From positions 1 through 64,000 of the forward strand of contig CAKSZY010000009.1 of assembly GCA_934526015.1 (NCBI GenBank): a DNA stretch of 64,000 nt. The letters are read 5' to 3'. Shown here one piece after another: positions 53,500 through 61,709 of this stretch (positions are counted from its first letter, which is position 1; each line of letters begins with the position of its first letter). The notes beneath the pieces were generated by a model that made no database searches, was not told where the DNA came from, and was given only the letters and a program-made list of their open reading frames with translations. This DNA is from an uncultured Dokdonella sp. GTDB lineage: Bacteria; Pseudomonadota; Gammaproteobacteria; Xanthomonadales; Rhodanobacteraceae. A program made the position numbers and the translations under genes.

Positions 53500-55929
53500 C
53501 TATTCATGGCGCAGCGCCACCATCGGATCGACGCGCAGCGCGCGGCGCGCCGGCACCGCCACCGCCGCGAGCACGGCCAGCACGAGCACGCCGGCAACGC
53601 CGGCATAGACGAGCGGATCGACGTTCGAGCCCGGCATCATGAGGTCGCCGAGCACGCGCGAGAACGCGAACGCGAGCGGCAGGCCGACCAGCACGCCGAC
53701 AGCCACCTGCAGCACGCCACGCCGCAGCACCATCGCCAGCACCGCGCGTGCCTGTGCGCCGAGCGCGCGGCGCACGCCGATCTCGCGCGTGCGGCGGGCG
53801 ACGTCGAAGGCGATCACCGCATGGATGCCGGCGACCGCGAGCAGCACGGCGAACACGGCGAAGGCGGCGAACATCGTCGCCAGCAGATCGGCACCCCAGA
53901 AGATCTTCGCGCGCCAGTCGCGCATCGGCTGCAGCCAGTACACCGGCAGGTCGGCATCGACGGCGCGCACCGCCGCGCGCACGGCCTCGCCGAGCGCAGC
54001 TTCGTCGCCGTGCATGCGCAGGGCGAAACTGAGGAAGGCCGGAGGATCCTGCGCGAGCGGGCGGAACACGTTGCCATCGCCGCGCTTCGCGGCCGAGACA
54101 CCGGCCTGCAGGTAGTCGGCCTGCAGGCTGTCGGCGACCACGCCGACGACTTCGAGCCAGGGGCTTTCGGCGTATTTCGGCGAGAGCTGCACGCGCTGGC
54201 CGATCGCGTTCTGTCCCGGCCAGGCCGCGGCGGCGAAAGCGGCGCTGACGATCGCCACGCGCGGCGCCGCAGCGGTGTCGCCCGCATCGAACAGGCGGCC
54301 TTCGCGCAGGGCGATGCCGAAGGCGGCGAAGAAACCGTCGTCGATGCTCGATGACCAGGCCTGCGGGTGGCGCTCGTCGGGGCCGACGACGTCGCCGACG
54401 CGCGCGTACTCCTGGCGCTCGTAGCCCATCAGCGGCAGCGAGCTGGCGAAACCGACGCGCTCGACGCCGGGCAAGGCCTCGAGGCGCGGCCTCAGCGCGT
54501 CGACGAAGCGCTGGCGTGCGGCGCCATCCGGATAGGTCGACTCGAACAGGCCGATGCGCCCGGTCAGCACGCCGTCGACGTCGATGCCGAGCTCGCTGTG
54601 CTGCGCGTGCAACGCGCTGCGCACGGCCACCCCGGCGCAGACGAGCAGGACCACGCACAGGGCCACCTCCGCGCTGACCAGCCAGCGTCCGCCGCGGCCG
54701 ATGCCCGAGCTCGAGGCGCCACCGTCGCGCAGGCTCTCCTGCACGTCGACGCGCCCCGCGCGCAGCGCCGGCACGAGCCCGGCGAGCAGGGCGGCGACGA
54801 GGGCGATGCCGGCGCAGAACGCCAGGTCGCGCAGGTCGAGCGTGAAATCGACCCAGTACGGCAACGGGTTGTCCGCCGACGTCGTGGTATCGAACACGCG
54901 CGCGGCCACGTCGGCGCCGGCATAACCGAGCACGGTCGCCAGCACGGCGACGACCACGGTCTCGGCGAGCACCTGCACGACCAGTCGCCGCCGGCTCGCG
55001 CCGAGCGCGGCGCGAATGCCGAGTTCGCGCGCACGCCCGGCCGAGCGCGCCAGCACGAGGCTGGCCACGTTCGCGCAGGCGATCAGCAGCACGAGCAGCA
55101 CGGCGATGAACATCGCATTCGTCGCTTCGCGGATCTGCGGCAGGATGAACTCGTCGGAGAACGGCTCGAGCTTGGGCCGGTCGCCGCGCAGCGGCAGGCT
55201 GCGCTCGGCGGCGAGACCCTGCATGAGGCTGGCGAACTCGCCTTCGGCCTGCGTGCGCGACACGCCGGCACGCAGGCGCCCGAACGTCTTCACGCGCGGC
55301 GAGCCTTCCGCCGCGGCCAGCGCACGATCGCTCGACAGCGGCAGCCACACCGATTCGGCGACCGGGAAGGCGAAGCCTTCCGGCATCACCCCGATGATCG
55401 TGGTCGCTTCGCCGTTGATCCGCACGCTGCGTCCGACGACTTCCGCATCGGCATGGAAGCGCAGTTGCCAGACGCGGTGTCCGATCACGGCGACGCGCGA
55501 TGCGCCGGCCTGCGTGTCGACCTCACCGATGCCGCGCCCGAGCATCGGCTGCACGCCGAGCACCGGCAGCACGTCGGCGCTGACGAAGGCGCCCGACAGA
55601 CGCTCGGGCGCACCCTCGATGCCGCCGAGATTGGCGGTGCCCTGCGCATACGCGGCGAGCGACTCCAGCGACTGCTGGCGCTCGCGCAGGTCGAGCCAGT
55701 CGAGCTGGGCCAGGGCGATGTTGCGCGAGCTGTCGCGCGCATCGGTGTACTCGAAATGGACGAGGCGCTCGGGCTCGGCGAACGGCAGCGGTTTCAGCGC
55801 GAAGGCGTTGATCGCGCCGAACATGTAGATCGAAAGGCCGATGCCGACCGCGAGCATGAGCACGGCCACGACGGCGAACACCGGCGCACGCAGCAGGGAA
55901 CGCAGGGCCAGGCGGATGTCGTGCAGCAT
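53500..55929 (-). CDS. permease 3: duplicated FtsX/MacB (ADOP-like) permease
   Basis: An 809-aa paralogue starting MLHDIRLALRSLLRAP at 55929 behind GAGGCTC. Motifs include VIGHRVWQLRFHADAEVVGRSVRINGEATTIIGVMPEGFAFP, ANVASLVLARSAGRARELGIRAALGASRRRL and ARRTREIGVRRALGAQARAVL. It is the first gene of the probable operon running through permeases 2 and 1, the ATPase, the two-component pair and the last two genes. The 226 bp upstream separate it from the AbrB-Doc pair on the other strand and should hold divergent promoters. Confidence 0.9.
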   Translation of the reverse strand: MLHDIRLALRSLLRAPVFAVVAVLMLAVGIGLSIYMFGAINAFALKPLPFAEPERLVHFEYTDARDSSRNIALAQLDWLDLRERQQSLESLAAYAQGTANLGGIEGAPERLSGAFVSADVLPVLGVQPMLGRGIGEVDTQAGASRVAVIGHRVWQLRFHADAEVVGRSVRINGEATTIIGVMPEGFAFPVAESVWLPLSSDRALAAAEGSPRVKTFGRLRAGVSRTQAEGEFASLMQGLAAERSLPLRGDRPKLEPFSDEFILPQIREATNAMFIAVLLVLLIACANVASLVLARSAGRARELGIRAALGASRRRLVVQVLAETVVVAVLATVLGYAGADVAARVFDTTTSADNPLPYWVDFTLDLRDLAFCAGIALVAALLAGLVPALRAGRVDVQESLRDGGASSSGIGRGGRWLVSAEVALCVVLLVCAGVAVRSALHAQHSELGIDVDGVLTGRIGLFESTYPDGAARQRFVDALRPRLEALPGVERVGFASSLPLMGYERQEYARVGDVVGPDERHPQAWSSSIDDGFFAAFGIALREGRLFDAGDTAAAPRVAIVSAAFAAAAWPGQNAIGQRVQLSPKYAESPWLEVVGVVADSLQADYLQAGVSAAKRGDGNVFRPLAQDPPAFLSFALRMHGDEAALGEAVRAAVRAVDADLPVYWLQPMRDWRAKIFWGADLLATMFAAFAVFAVLLAVAGIHAVIAFDVARRTREIGVRRALGAQARAVLAMVLRRGVLQVAVGVLVGLPLAFAFSRVLGDLMMPGSNVDPLVYAGVAGVLVLAVLAAVAVPARRALRVDPMVALRHE
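53502..53557. repeat. 56-bp segment identical to 51054-51109
   Basis: Second copy of the identical 3'-end segment, in permease 3. See the copy in permease 2. Confidence 0.85.
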
Positions 55930-56155
55930 GCGGGAGCCTCGTCGTCCGGGTGGGATGCCGTCTGGCACAACCCTACGCAATCATCGGGCCAACGCACCGA
56001 GCCCTGATCCGGCGCGGGTTTGCGCGCATCCACGAACTCCGACTGTCCATCAGCGAACAGGCGGATCGCCAGGCGCGGACACTGGCACAGGCTCGTGCCG
56101 TGCACCCGAAATCGGTGATAACATCCGTTTCAACGACGATTTCCGGGAGCTTCCC

Positions 56156-56377
56156 ATGCGCCTCAAGGTCACCACGATCGGCAACTCGGCCGGCATCATC
56201 CTGCCGAAGGAACTGCTCACGCGCCTGCGCATCGAGAAGGGCGACGAATTGCATGCGCTGGAGACGCCGGACGGCATCCGCCTCAGCATCTACGATCCCG
56301 CCCTCGCCGAGCAGATGGACGTGGCCGAGCACGTCATGCGCAAGCGCCGTGCGCTGCTGAACAAGCTTGCCCAGTGA
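56156..56377 (+). CDS. AbrB/MazE-type antitoxin
   Basis: A 73-aa protein with a GGGAG site before ATG 56156. MRLKVTTIGNSAGIILPKELLTRLRIEKGDELHALETPDG is the SpoVT-AbrB DNA-binding fold. The C-terminal third (DPALAEQMDVAEHVMRKRRALLNKLAQ) is the helical part that should wrap the toxin. It is followed 7 bp later by a Doc/Fic toxin gene. The pair should repress its own promoter in the 226-bp region shared with permease 3. It is on the strand opposite to all surrounding permeases. Confidence 0.92.
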   Translation: MRLKVTTIGNSAGIILPKELLTRLRIEKGDELHALETPDGIRLSIYDPALAEQMDVAEHVMRKRRALLNKLAQ

Positions 56378-56384
56378 GCGCGCC

Positions 56385-56813
56385 ATGATCCTCTGGATCG
56401 AACGCGCGCTGGCCCTCGCCATCCACGACCGCCAGCTCGCCGAGCACGGCGGCAGCAGCGGCGTGCGCGACGAGGCCCTGCTCGAATCCGCCCTCGCCCG
56501 CCCGCAGCAGTTGTTCGCCTACGGCGATCCAGCACCGGATATCGCCGATCTCGCGGCATCGCTGGCCTTCGGCCTCGCCCGCAACCATCCGTTCGTTGAC
56601 GGCAACAAGCGCACCGCCGCGGTCGCCTGCGAAGTGTTCATCGTCCTCAATGGCGGCACTCTCGACGCCGAAGACCCGGAGCTCTATCCGCAGTACATCG
56701 GCCTCGCCGAAGGCTCGATCGGCGAGAACGAGTTTGCCGCGTGGCTGCGCGAGCGCATCGTCAGCAGGGCCGGCGCCAAGGTGCAGGAGAAGCGCGCACG
56801 TTACGCGCGTTGA
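56385..56813 (+). CDS. Doc/Fic-type death-on-curing toxin
   Basis: A 142-aa Fic-fold toxin; ATG 56385 is seven bases after the antitoxin stop. The opening (MILWIERALALAIHDRQLAEHGGSSGVRDEALLESALARPQQLFAYG) is the Doc family phrase. The active-site motif HPFVDGNKRTA (68-78) has the Fic glycine but the NKRTA ending of Doc, which phosphorylates EF-Tu rather than adding AMP. The AbrB-Doc combination is a known type II toxin-antitoxin layout. The gene ends 23 bp before the convergent permease 4 stop. The pair probably inserted between permeases 3 and 4. Confidence 0.93.
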   Translation: MILWIERALALAIHDRQLAEHGGSSGVRDEALLESALARPQQLFAYGDPAPDIADLAASLAFGLARNHPFVDGNKRTAAVACEVFIVLNGGTLDAEDPELYPQYIGLAEGSIGENEFAAWLRERIVSRAGAKVQEKRARYAR

Positions 56814-56836
56814 CGGCAGCGCATCGCCACCCGGAT

Positions 56837-59293
56837 TCAATCGTCGCGCAGCGCCTCCATCGGCGCCATGCGCGCGGCGCGGCGCGCCGGCAGCCCGCAC
56901 GCGAACAGGGCGATCAATGCCAGCAAGGCCGGCATCAGGGTGAACGTCGGCACGTCGCGCGGGCTCACGCCGAACAGTTGCGTCCCCGCCCACTGGCCGA
57001 GCAGCAAGGCCAGCAGCAGACCGAGCGCGAGGCCGATCGCGATGAGTGCGGCGCCATGCCCGAGCACCAGCGCGAAGATCCGGCCACGCCCGGCGCCCAG
57101 CGCCATGCGCACGCCGAACTCGCCGCGGCGCTGGCCGATGCTGAAGGCCAGCACCGCGTAGATGCCGGTCGCCGCCAGCAACAGGGCGAGCGCGGCGAAG
57201 CCGCCGATCAGGTTCATCGGCGCGCGCTGTCCCTGCAGGGTCAGGGCGATGTAGTCGTCGAGCATCAGGAAGTGATGCAGCACCTGCTGCGGATCGATGC
57301 GCTGCAAGGACGCGCGCAAGGCCTCGACGGTGGCCGGCGAGCCGACTGCGGGACCGCGCAACACGAGCACGCCGGATGCATCGCTGGTGATGCGTTGCCG
57401 ATACGGCCAGTACACGGTTTCCTTGTCGACCGTTTCGCCGAGGTTGCGGTGGCGGATCGTGCCGACGACGCCGACCACGGTGGCCCACTCGGCATCGGCC
57501 TCGAAGCGGATGCGTTGACCGAGCGCATTCCCGCCGGCGAAATGCCGCTTCGCCAGCAGTTCGTCCACGATCACGACCGGCTCGCGCCCGGCGGCGTCGC
57601 CGGCGCTGAACGTGCGGCCGGCGATCAGCGGAATGCGCAAGACCTCGAAGTAGTCCTCGTCGACCGTGCGCTGCAGGCCCCACGGCATGGATGCCGCATC
57701 CGTCGCGGCGCGTCCGTCGATGCGGTAGGCGCCCTGCGAATCGGTGCCGCCGAATGGCAACACGTTGGTCCAGCCCGCGCGCTCCACGCCGGCAATGGCG
57801 CGTGTTTCGCGCAGCACCTCCTCGTGGAAGCGCGCACGCGCGGCCTGGTCGGGATGGCGTCGTGCGTCGAGACTGATGCTGGCCGTGAGGACGCCGTCGG
57901 CGACGAAGCCCGGCGACTGATCGTGCAACTGGACGAAGCTGCGCAGGAACAGGCCGGCGCCGATCAGCAAGGTGGTGGCGAGCGCCATCTGCACCACCAC
58001 GAGGACGTTGCGGGCAGCGGCAGCGCTGCGACCGCCGCCGCCCGAACGGCCAGCGTCGCCGAGATGATCACCCGGGTTGCCGACGCGCAGCGAGAGCACC
58101 GGAACCAGCGCGGCGAGCAAGCCGGCGACCACGCTCGCAGCGAGCGCGAATGCGGCCATCGACCCGTTCATCGACACGGGAAACTCGCTCAGCGCCTGCC
58201 CGAGCCCGATGTGCGGCAACACACGCAGCAGCCCCGCAGCGAGCACGAGGCCGGCCAGGCCGCCGCCGACCGCGATCGACAGGGTTTCGATCAGCACCTG
58301 CCGCGCCAGCCGGCCGCGATCGGCGCCGAGCGCATGGCGCACCGCGAGTTCCCTGCGCCGTCCGACCAGCCGGACCAGCAGCAGGTTGGCGACATTGGCC
58401 ACCGCGATCAGCAACACGAGCACGACCGCCGCCTGCAGGATCAGCAGCAGCGGCCGGTTGGCGCCGACCTGGAGTTCGCGCCAGGACACCGCACGCCCCC
58501 GCACACTCCCCTCGCGCACGGCTTGCGCGTGGCCGGCGCTGCCCGCATCGGCCGACCTCGCCAGGCGATCCGCCGCGCGTGCATCGATCAGCGCCAGTTC
58601 CGCGTTGAGGGTCTCGAGGCTCGCACCTTCGCGCAGGCGACCGATGCTGCGCGACGAGGCCTGCCCACGTTCAGCGTCCGCGCGCTGTTGCGCAGTCAAC
58701 GCATACGGCACCCAGACCTGCGTGTTGCGTCTCGGGAAAGCGAAACCTTCCGGCATCACCCCGAGCACACGCCGGTTCTCGCCGGAGAGTCGCAGTTCAC
58801 GCCCGACGATGCCCGGGTCGGCATGGAAACGGTTGCGCCACAGGTCGTGGCCGAGCAGCACGACCTTGTCGTGACCGGGCACGGTTTCCGCGTCGCCGAA
58901 CGCGCGACCCAGCGCCGGCTGCACGCCGAGCGTGGCGAACAGGGACGGCGAGGCGCGCAGGCCGATCACGCGCTCGGGTGCGGTGCCCTCTTCGGCGAGG
59001 TTGAGGCTGACGCCGGTGTAGATGGCCAGATCCTCGAGGCTCGGTGCCTGCCTGCGCTCCAGGTACTCCGGGATCGAGAGGTTCGCGCGATCCATGTTCA
59101 CGGCCGGGCGGACGTTGTGCACGTCGACCAGGCGCTCGCCCTGCGGAAACGCCAGCGGCGCGAGGAACAGGCCGTGCAGCACCGAGAAGACCGCCGTGTT
59201 GGCGCCGATGCCGACGGCCAGCAGGACCAGCGCGACGACCAGCGCGGCAGGCCGCGTGCGCAGGCTGCGCAGGGCATGGCGCAGATCAGTCAT
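56837..59293 (-). CDS. permease 4: duplicated FtsX/MacB (ADOP-like) permease
   Basis: An 818-aa paralogue starting MTDLRHALRSLRTRPA at 59293. The start overlaps the stop of permease 5 by 8 bp, so the two are coupled. VLGVMPEGFAFP, ANVANLLLVRLVGRRRELAVRHALGADRGRL and GQRRGEFGVRMALGAGRGRIF mark the duplicated domains. It ends ARMAPMEALRDD, the tail shared with permease 5 and different from permeases 2 and 3. It shows two sub-families in the array. Confidence 0.9.
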   Translation of the reverse strand: MTDLRHALRSLRTRPAALVVALVLLAVGIGANTAVFSVLHGLFLAPLAFPQGERLVDVHNVRPAVNMDRANLSIPEYLERRQAPSLEDLAIYTGVSLNLAEEGTAPERVIGLRASPSLFATLGVQPALGRAFGDAETVPGHDKVVLLGHDLWRNRFHADPGIVGRELRLSGENRRVLGVMPEGFAFPRRNTQVWVPYALTAQQRADAERGQASSRSIGRLREGASLETLNAELALIDARAADRLARSADAGSAGHAQAVREGSVRGRAVSWRELQVGANRPLLLILQAAVVLVLLIAVANVANLLLVRLVGRRRELAVRHALGADRGRLARQVLIETLSIAVGGGLAGLVLAAGLLRVLPHIGLGQALSEFPVSMNGSMAAFALAASVVAGLLAALVPVLSLRVGNPGDHLGDAGRSGGGGRSAAAARNVLVVVQMALATTLLIGAGLFLRSFVQLHDQSPGFVADGVLTASISLDARRHPDQAARARFHEEVLRETRAIAGVERAGWTNVLPFGGTDSQGAYRIDGRAATDAASMPWGLQRTVDEDYFEVLRIPLIAGRTFSAGDAAGREPVVIVDELLAKRHFAGGNALGQRIRFEADAEWATVVGVVGTIRHRNLGETVDKETVYWPYRQRITSDASGVLVLRGPAVGSPATVEALRASLQRIDPQQVLHHFLMLDDYIALTLQGQRAPMNLIGGFAALALLLAATGIYAVLAFSIGQRRGEFGVRMALGAGRGRIFALVLGHGAALIAIGLALGLLLALLLGQWAGTQLFGVSPRDVPTFTLMPALLALIALFACGLPARRAARMAPMEALRDD

Positions 59294-61691
59294 CGCGCAG
59301 CGCCTCCATCGGCGCCACGCGTGCGGCGCGCACGGCCGGCATCGCGGCGGCGGCGAGTGCGGCGAAGCCCATCGCGGCGATGCCGGCGACGAAGGCCGCG
59401 ACCGACATGCCGCCGGAACCGGCCTCGGCCATGTCGAGCACGCGCAGCAGGGCGAACACCGCGAGCGTGCCGAGGCCGACGCCGATCGCGCTGGTGACGA
59501 GGCTTTCGCGCAGCACGCCGAGGGCAAGACGAAGCGGACGCGCACCGACGGCGAGACGCAGGCCGTACTCGCCGACGCGCCGGCGCTGCTGCAGCGAGGC
59601 GACGGCGTATACGCCGAACACGGCGAGCACGAGGGCAAGCGCGGCGAAGGCGGCGACCACGCGCGCGAAGAAGGTCGCCGTGCGCAGCGGGTCGGCGAGA
59701 TCCTCGGCCAGCGCATAGGCGCGCGTGATCGGCTGGCGCGGATCGAGTTCGTGCAGCAGGGCGGCCATCTGCGCGGTCACCGACGGGCCTGCTTCGGGCG
59801 TCGTGCGCACGAGGAAGCTCATCGCGTTGATCGGCTGCTGGGCGAACGGCACCAGCACTTCCGGTTCCGGCGTCATGCGCAGGCCGGCGTTGCGGATGTC
59901 GGCGACGACGCCGATCACGCGACAGACCACGGGTTCTCCGCGGCCGACCGGCAGGCGCAGGCGCGCATCGAGTGGCGAGGCATCGCCGAACAGGCGCCGC
60001 GCAAGCGTCTGGTTGACGATCGCCACCGCTTCGCTGCCGCGGCGGTCGTCGGCACTGAAATCACGGCCGGCGACGAGCGGCGTGCCGAGCAGGGCGCGGT
60101 AATCGGCCGATACGCGCCGCAGGCCGGCCTGCGGTGCATCGGCACGTTCCATGCCGACGACCTCGATGCCGATGCTCGCGCTGCCGATGCCCGACAACGG
60201 CGGTGCGCTGGTCAAGGCCGCCTCGCGCACGCCGGGCACGGCGCGCAGGCGTTCGAGCACGCGCTCGCCGAACGGAATCAGCGCTTCGCGGCCGACGCGG
60301 AAGAACTGCATGACCTCGACGCGTTCCGCGTGGAAACCCGGATCGACCGCCTGCAGGCGCCACAGCCCGCCGGCCAGGGTCAGTGCGGTGACCAGGCTGA
60401 CCGTCGACAGCGCGGTGGCCAGTGCCGGCAGCAGGCGGCGCGAACCGCGGCGACCGACCAGGCCCTTGCCGCCGCGGCGGATCGCGTCGGCCGGTCCGCT
60501 GCGCAGTTCGAGCGCACCGGCGATGGCGGCGATGGCCGGCACGAGCGTCGCCAGGCCGATCGCGAACACGATCATGCGCACATCGACGACGATGCCGTCG
60601 ACACGCGGGATGCTGTCCTGGGCGAATTCGCGCAGCACGCCGACCGCGATCCCGGCGAGCACGCTGCCGAGCACGGCGCCGGCGGCGCTGACCAGGCCGA
60701 GCTCGAACAGCAGGCCGCGGCGCACGCGGGCACGGCTCGCGCCGATCGCCTGCAGCACGGCGAATTCGTGGTTGCGCGCCGCCTGGCGCGCATCGAACAG
60801 TATGGCGACGGTCGCCGCCGCGATCAGCAGGAGCAGCACGGCCAGCGCGAAGGCGCCCCACAGCGCCGCACGCGCATCGCCGACGATTCCGTCGAGCAGC
60901 GGACGCGCAGTGGCCGTCCAGTCGCCCTCCGCGCCGATGCCTTCGGCGCGCAGCGCGGCAAAACGCTGGGCCAGCGCCGCGTCGGCCGCGGCCCGTGAAG
61001 TGCCCGAGTCGAGGCGGCCGAGCATGAACAACATGCGTCGCTGCGAGCGCCAGGCCGGATCCTGCGGCAACTGGCCCGACGCCAGCGGCCGCCACAGGCC
61101 GGTTTCGCCAGCGAAGGCCTCGATCGCCGCCGGCATCACGCCGACGATCTCGACCGCATCCTCGTCGACCAGTTCGAGCATGCGGCCGACGACGGACGGA
61201 TCGCCGGCGAAGTGCCGCCGCCACTCCGTCTCCGACAGCACGGCCACCGCGCGACCTTCGCGCATGTCATCCGCATCGAGGGCGCGACCGAGCAGCGGTT
61301 CGAGCCCGAGCACGCCGAAGTAGCCGCCACTGACCACATGCGTGGTGATCTCGCGTGCATGGGTGCCGTCGAACAGCGTGCTGCCGCTCCACCAGTAGTG
61401 GCCGAGCGCGGCGAAGCCCGGCGTGCCGGCTTCGAGGCGCTCGGCCTCGGCCAGGGTGAGCTGCGCATCGACGACGCCCTGCCCCGGATTCTGCGCGCGC
61501 ACGAGGACGAGACGCTCGCCGTGCGGGAACGGCAGGCCGCGCAACAGCACGCCGTCGACGGTCGACACCATCGCCACGCTGAAGCCGATGCCGAGGGTGA
61601 GCATGATGATCGCTGCGGAAGCGAAACCCGGCGTGCGCGCAAGGCGACGCAGGGCGTGCTGCAGATCGGCGAGCCAGGCGTTCACCTGCAT
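59286..61691 (-). CDS. permease 5: duplicated FtsX/MacB (ADOP-like) permease
   Basis: An 801-aa paralogue. The ATG at 61691 touches its GGGAGG ribosome site, so the GTG two codons later (61685) may be the real start. VEIVGVMPAAIEAFAGE replaces the usual GFxFP phrase, and the FtsX segments (ARNHEFAVLQAIGASRARVRRG, RRRVGEYGLRLAVGARPLRL) are the most divergent of the six. The tail VAPMEALRDD matches permease 4. Stop and start overlap with permease 4. Confidence 0.88.
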   Translation of the reverse strand: MQVNAWLADLQHALRRLARTPGFASAAIIMLTLGIGFSVAMVSTVDGVLLRGLPFPHGERLVLVRAQNPGQGVVDAQLTLAEAERLEAGTPGFAALGHYWWSGSTLFDGTHAREITTHVVSGGYFGVLGLEPLLGRALDADDMREGRAVAVLSETEWRRHFAGDPSVVGRMLELVDEDAVEIVGVMPAAIEAFAGETGLWRPLASGQLPQDPAWRSQRRMLFMLGRLDSGTSRAAADAALAQRFAALRAEGIGAEGDWTATARPLLDGIVGDARAALWGAFALAVLLLLIAAATVAILFDARQAARNHEFAVLQAIGASRARVRRGLLFELGLVSAAGAVLGSVLAGIAVGVLREFAQDSIPRVDGIVVDVRMIVFAIGLATLVPAIAAIAGALELRSGPADAIRRGGKGLVGRRGSRRLLPALATALSTVSLVTALTLAGGLWRLQAVDPGFHAERVEVMQFFRVGREALIPFGERVLERLRAVPGVREAALTSAPPLSGIGSASIGIEVVGMERADAPQAGLRRVSADYRALLGTPLVAGRDFSADDRRGSEAVAIVNQTLARRLFGDASPLDARLRLPVGRGEPVVCRVIGVVADIRNAGLRMTPEPEVLVPFAQQPINAMSFLVRTTPEAGPSVTAQMAALLHELDPRQPITRAYALAEDLADPLRTATFFARVVAAFAALALVLAVFGVYAVASLQQRRRVGEYGLRLAVGARPLRLALGVLRESLVTSAIGVGLGTLAVFALLRVLDMAEAGSGGMSVAAFVAGIAAMGFAALAAAAMPAVRAARVAPMEALRDD

Positions 61692-61709
61692 CCTCCCGTT
61701 TGCGTCGCT

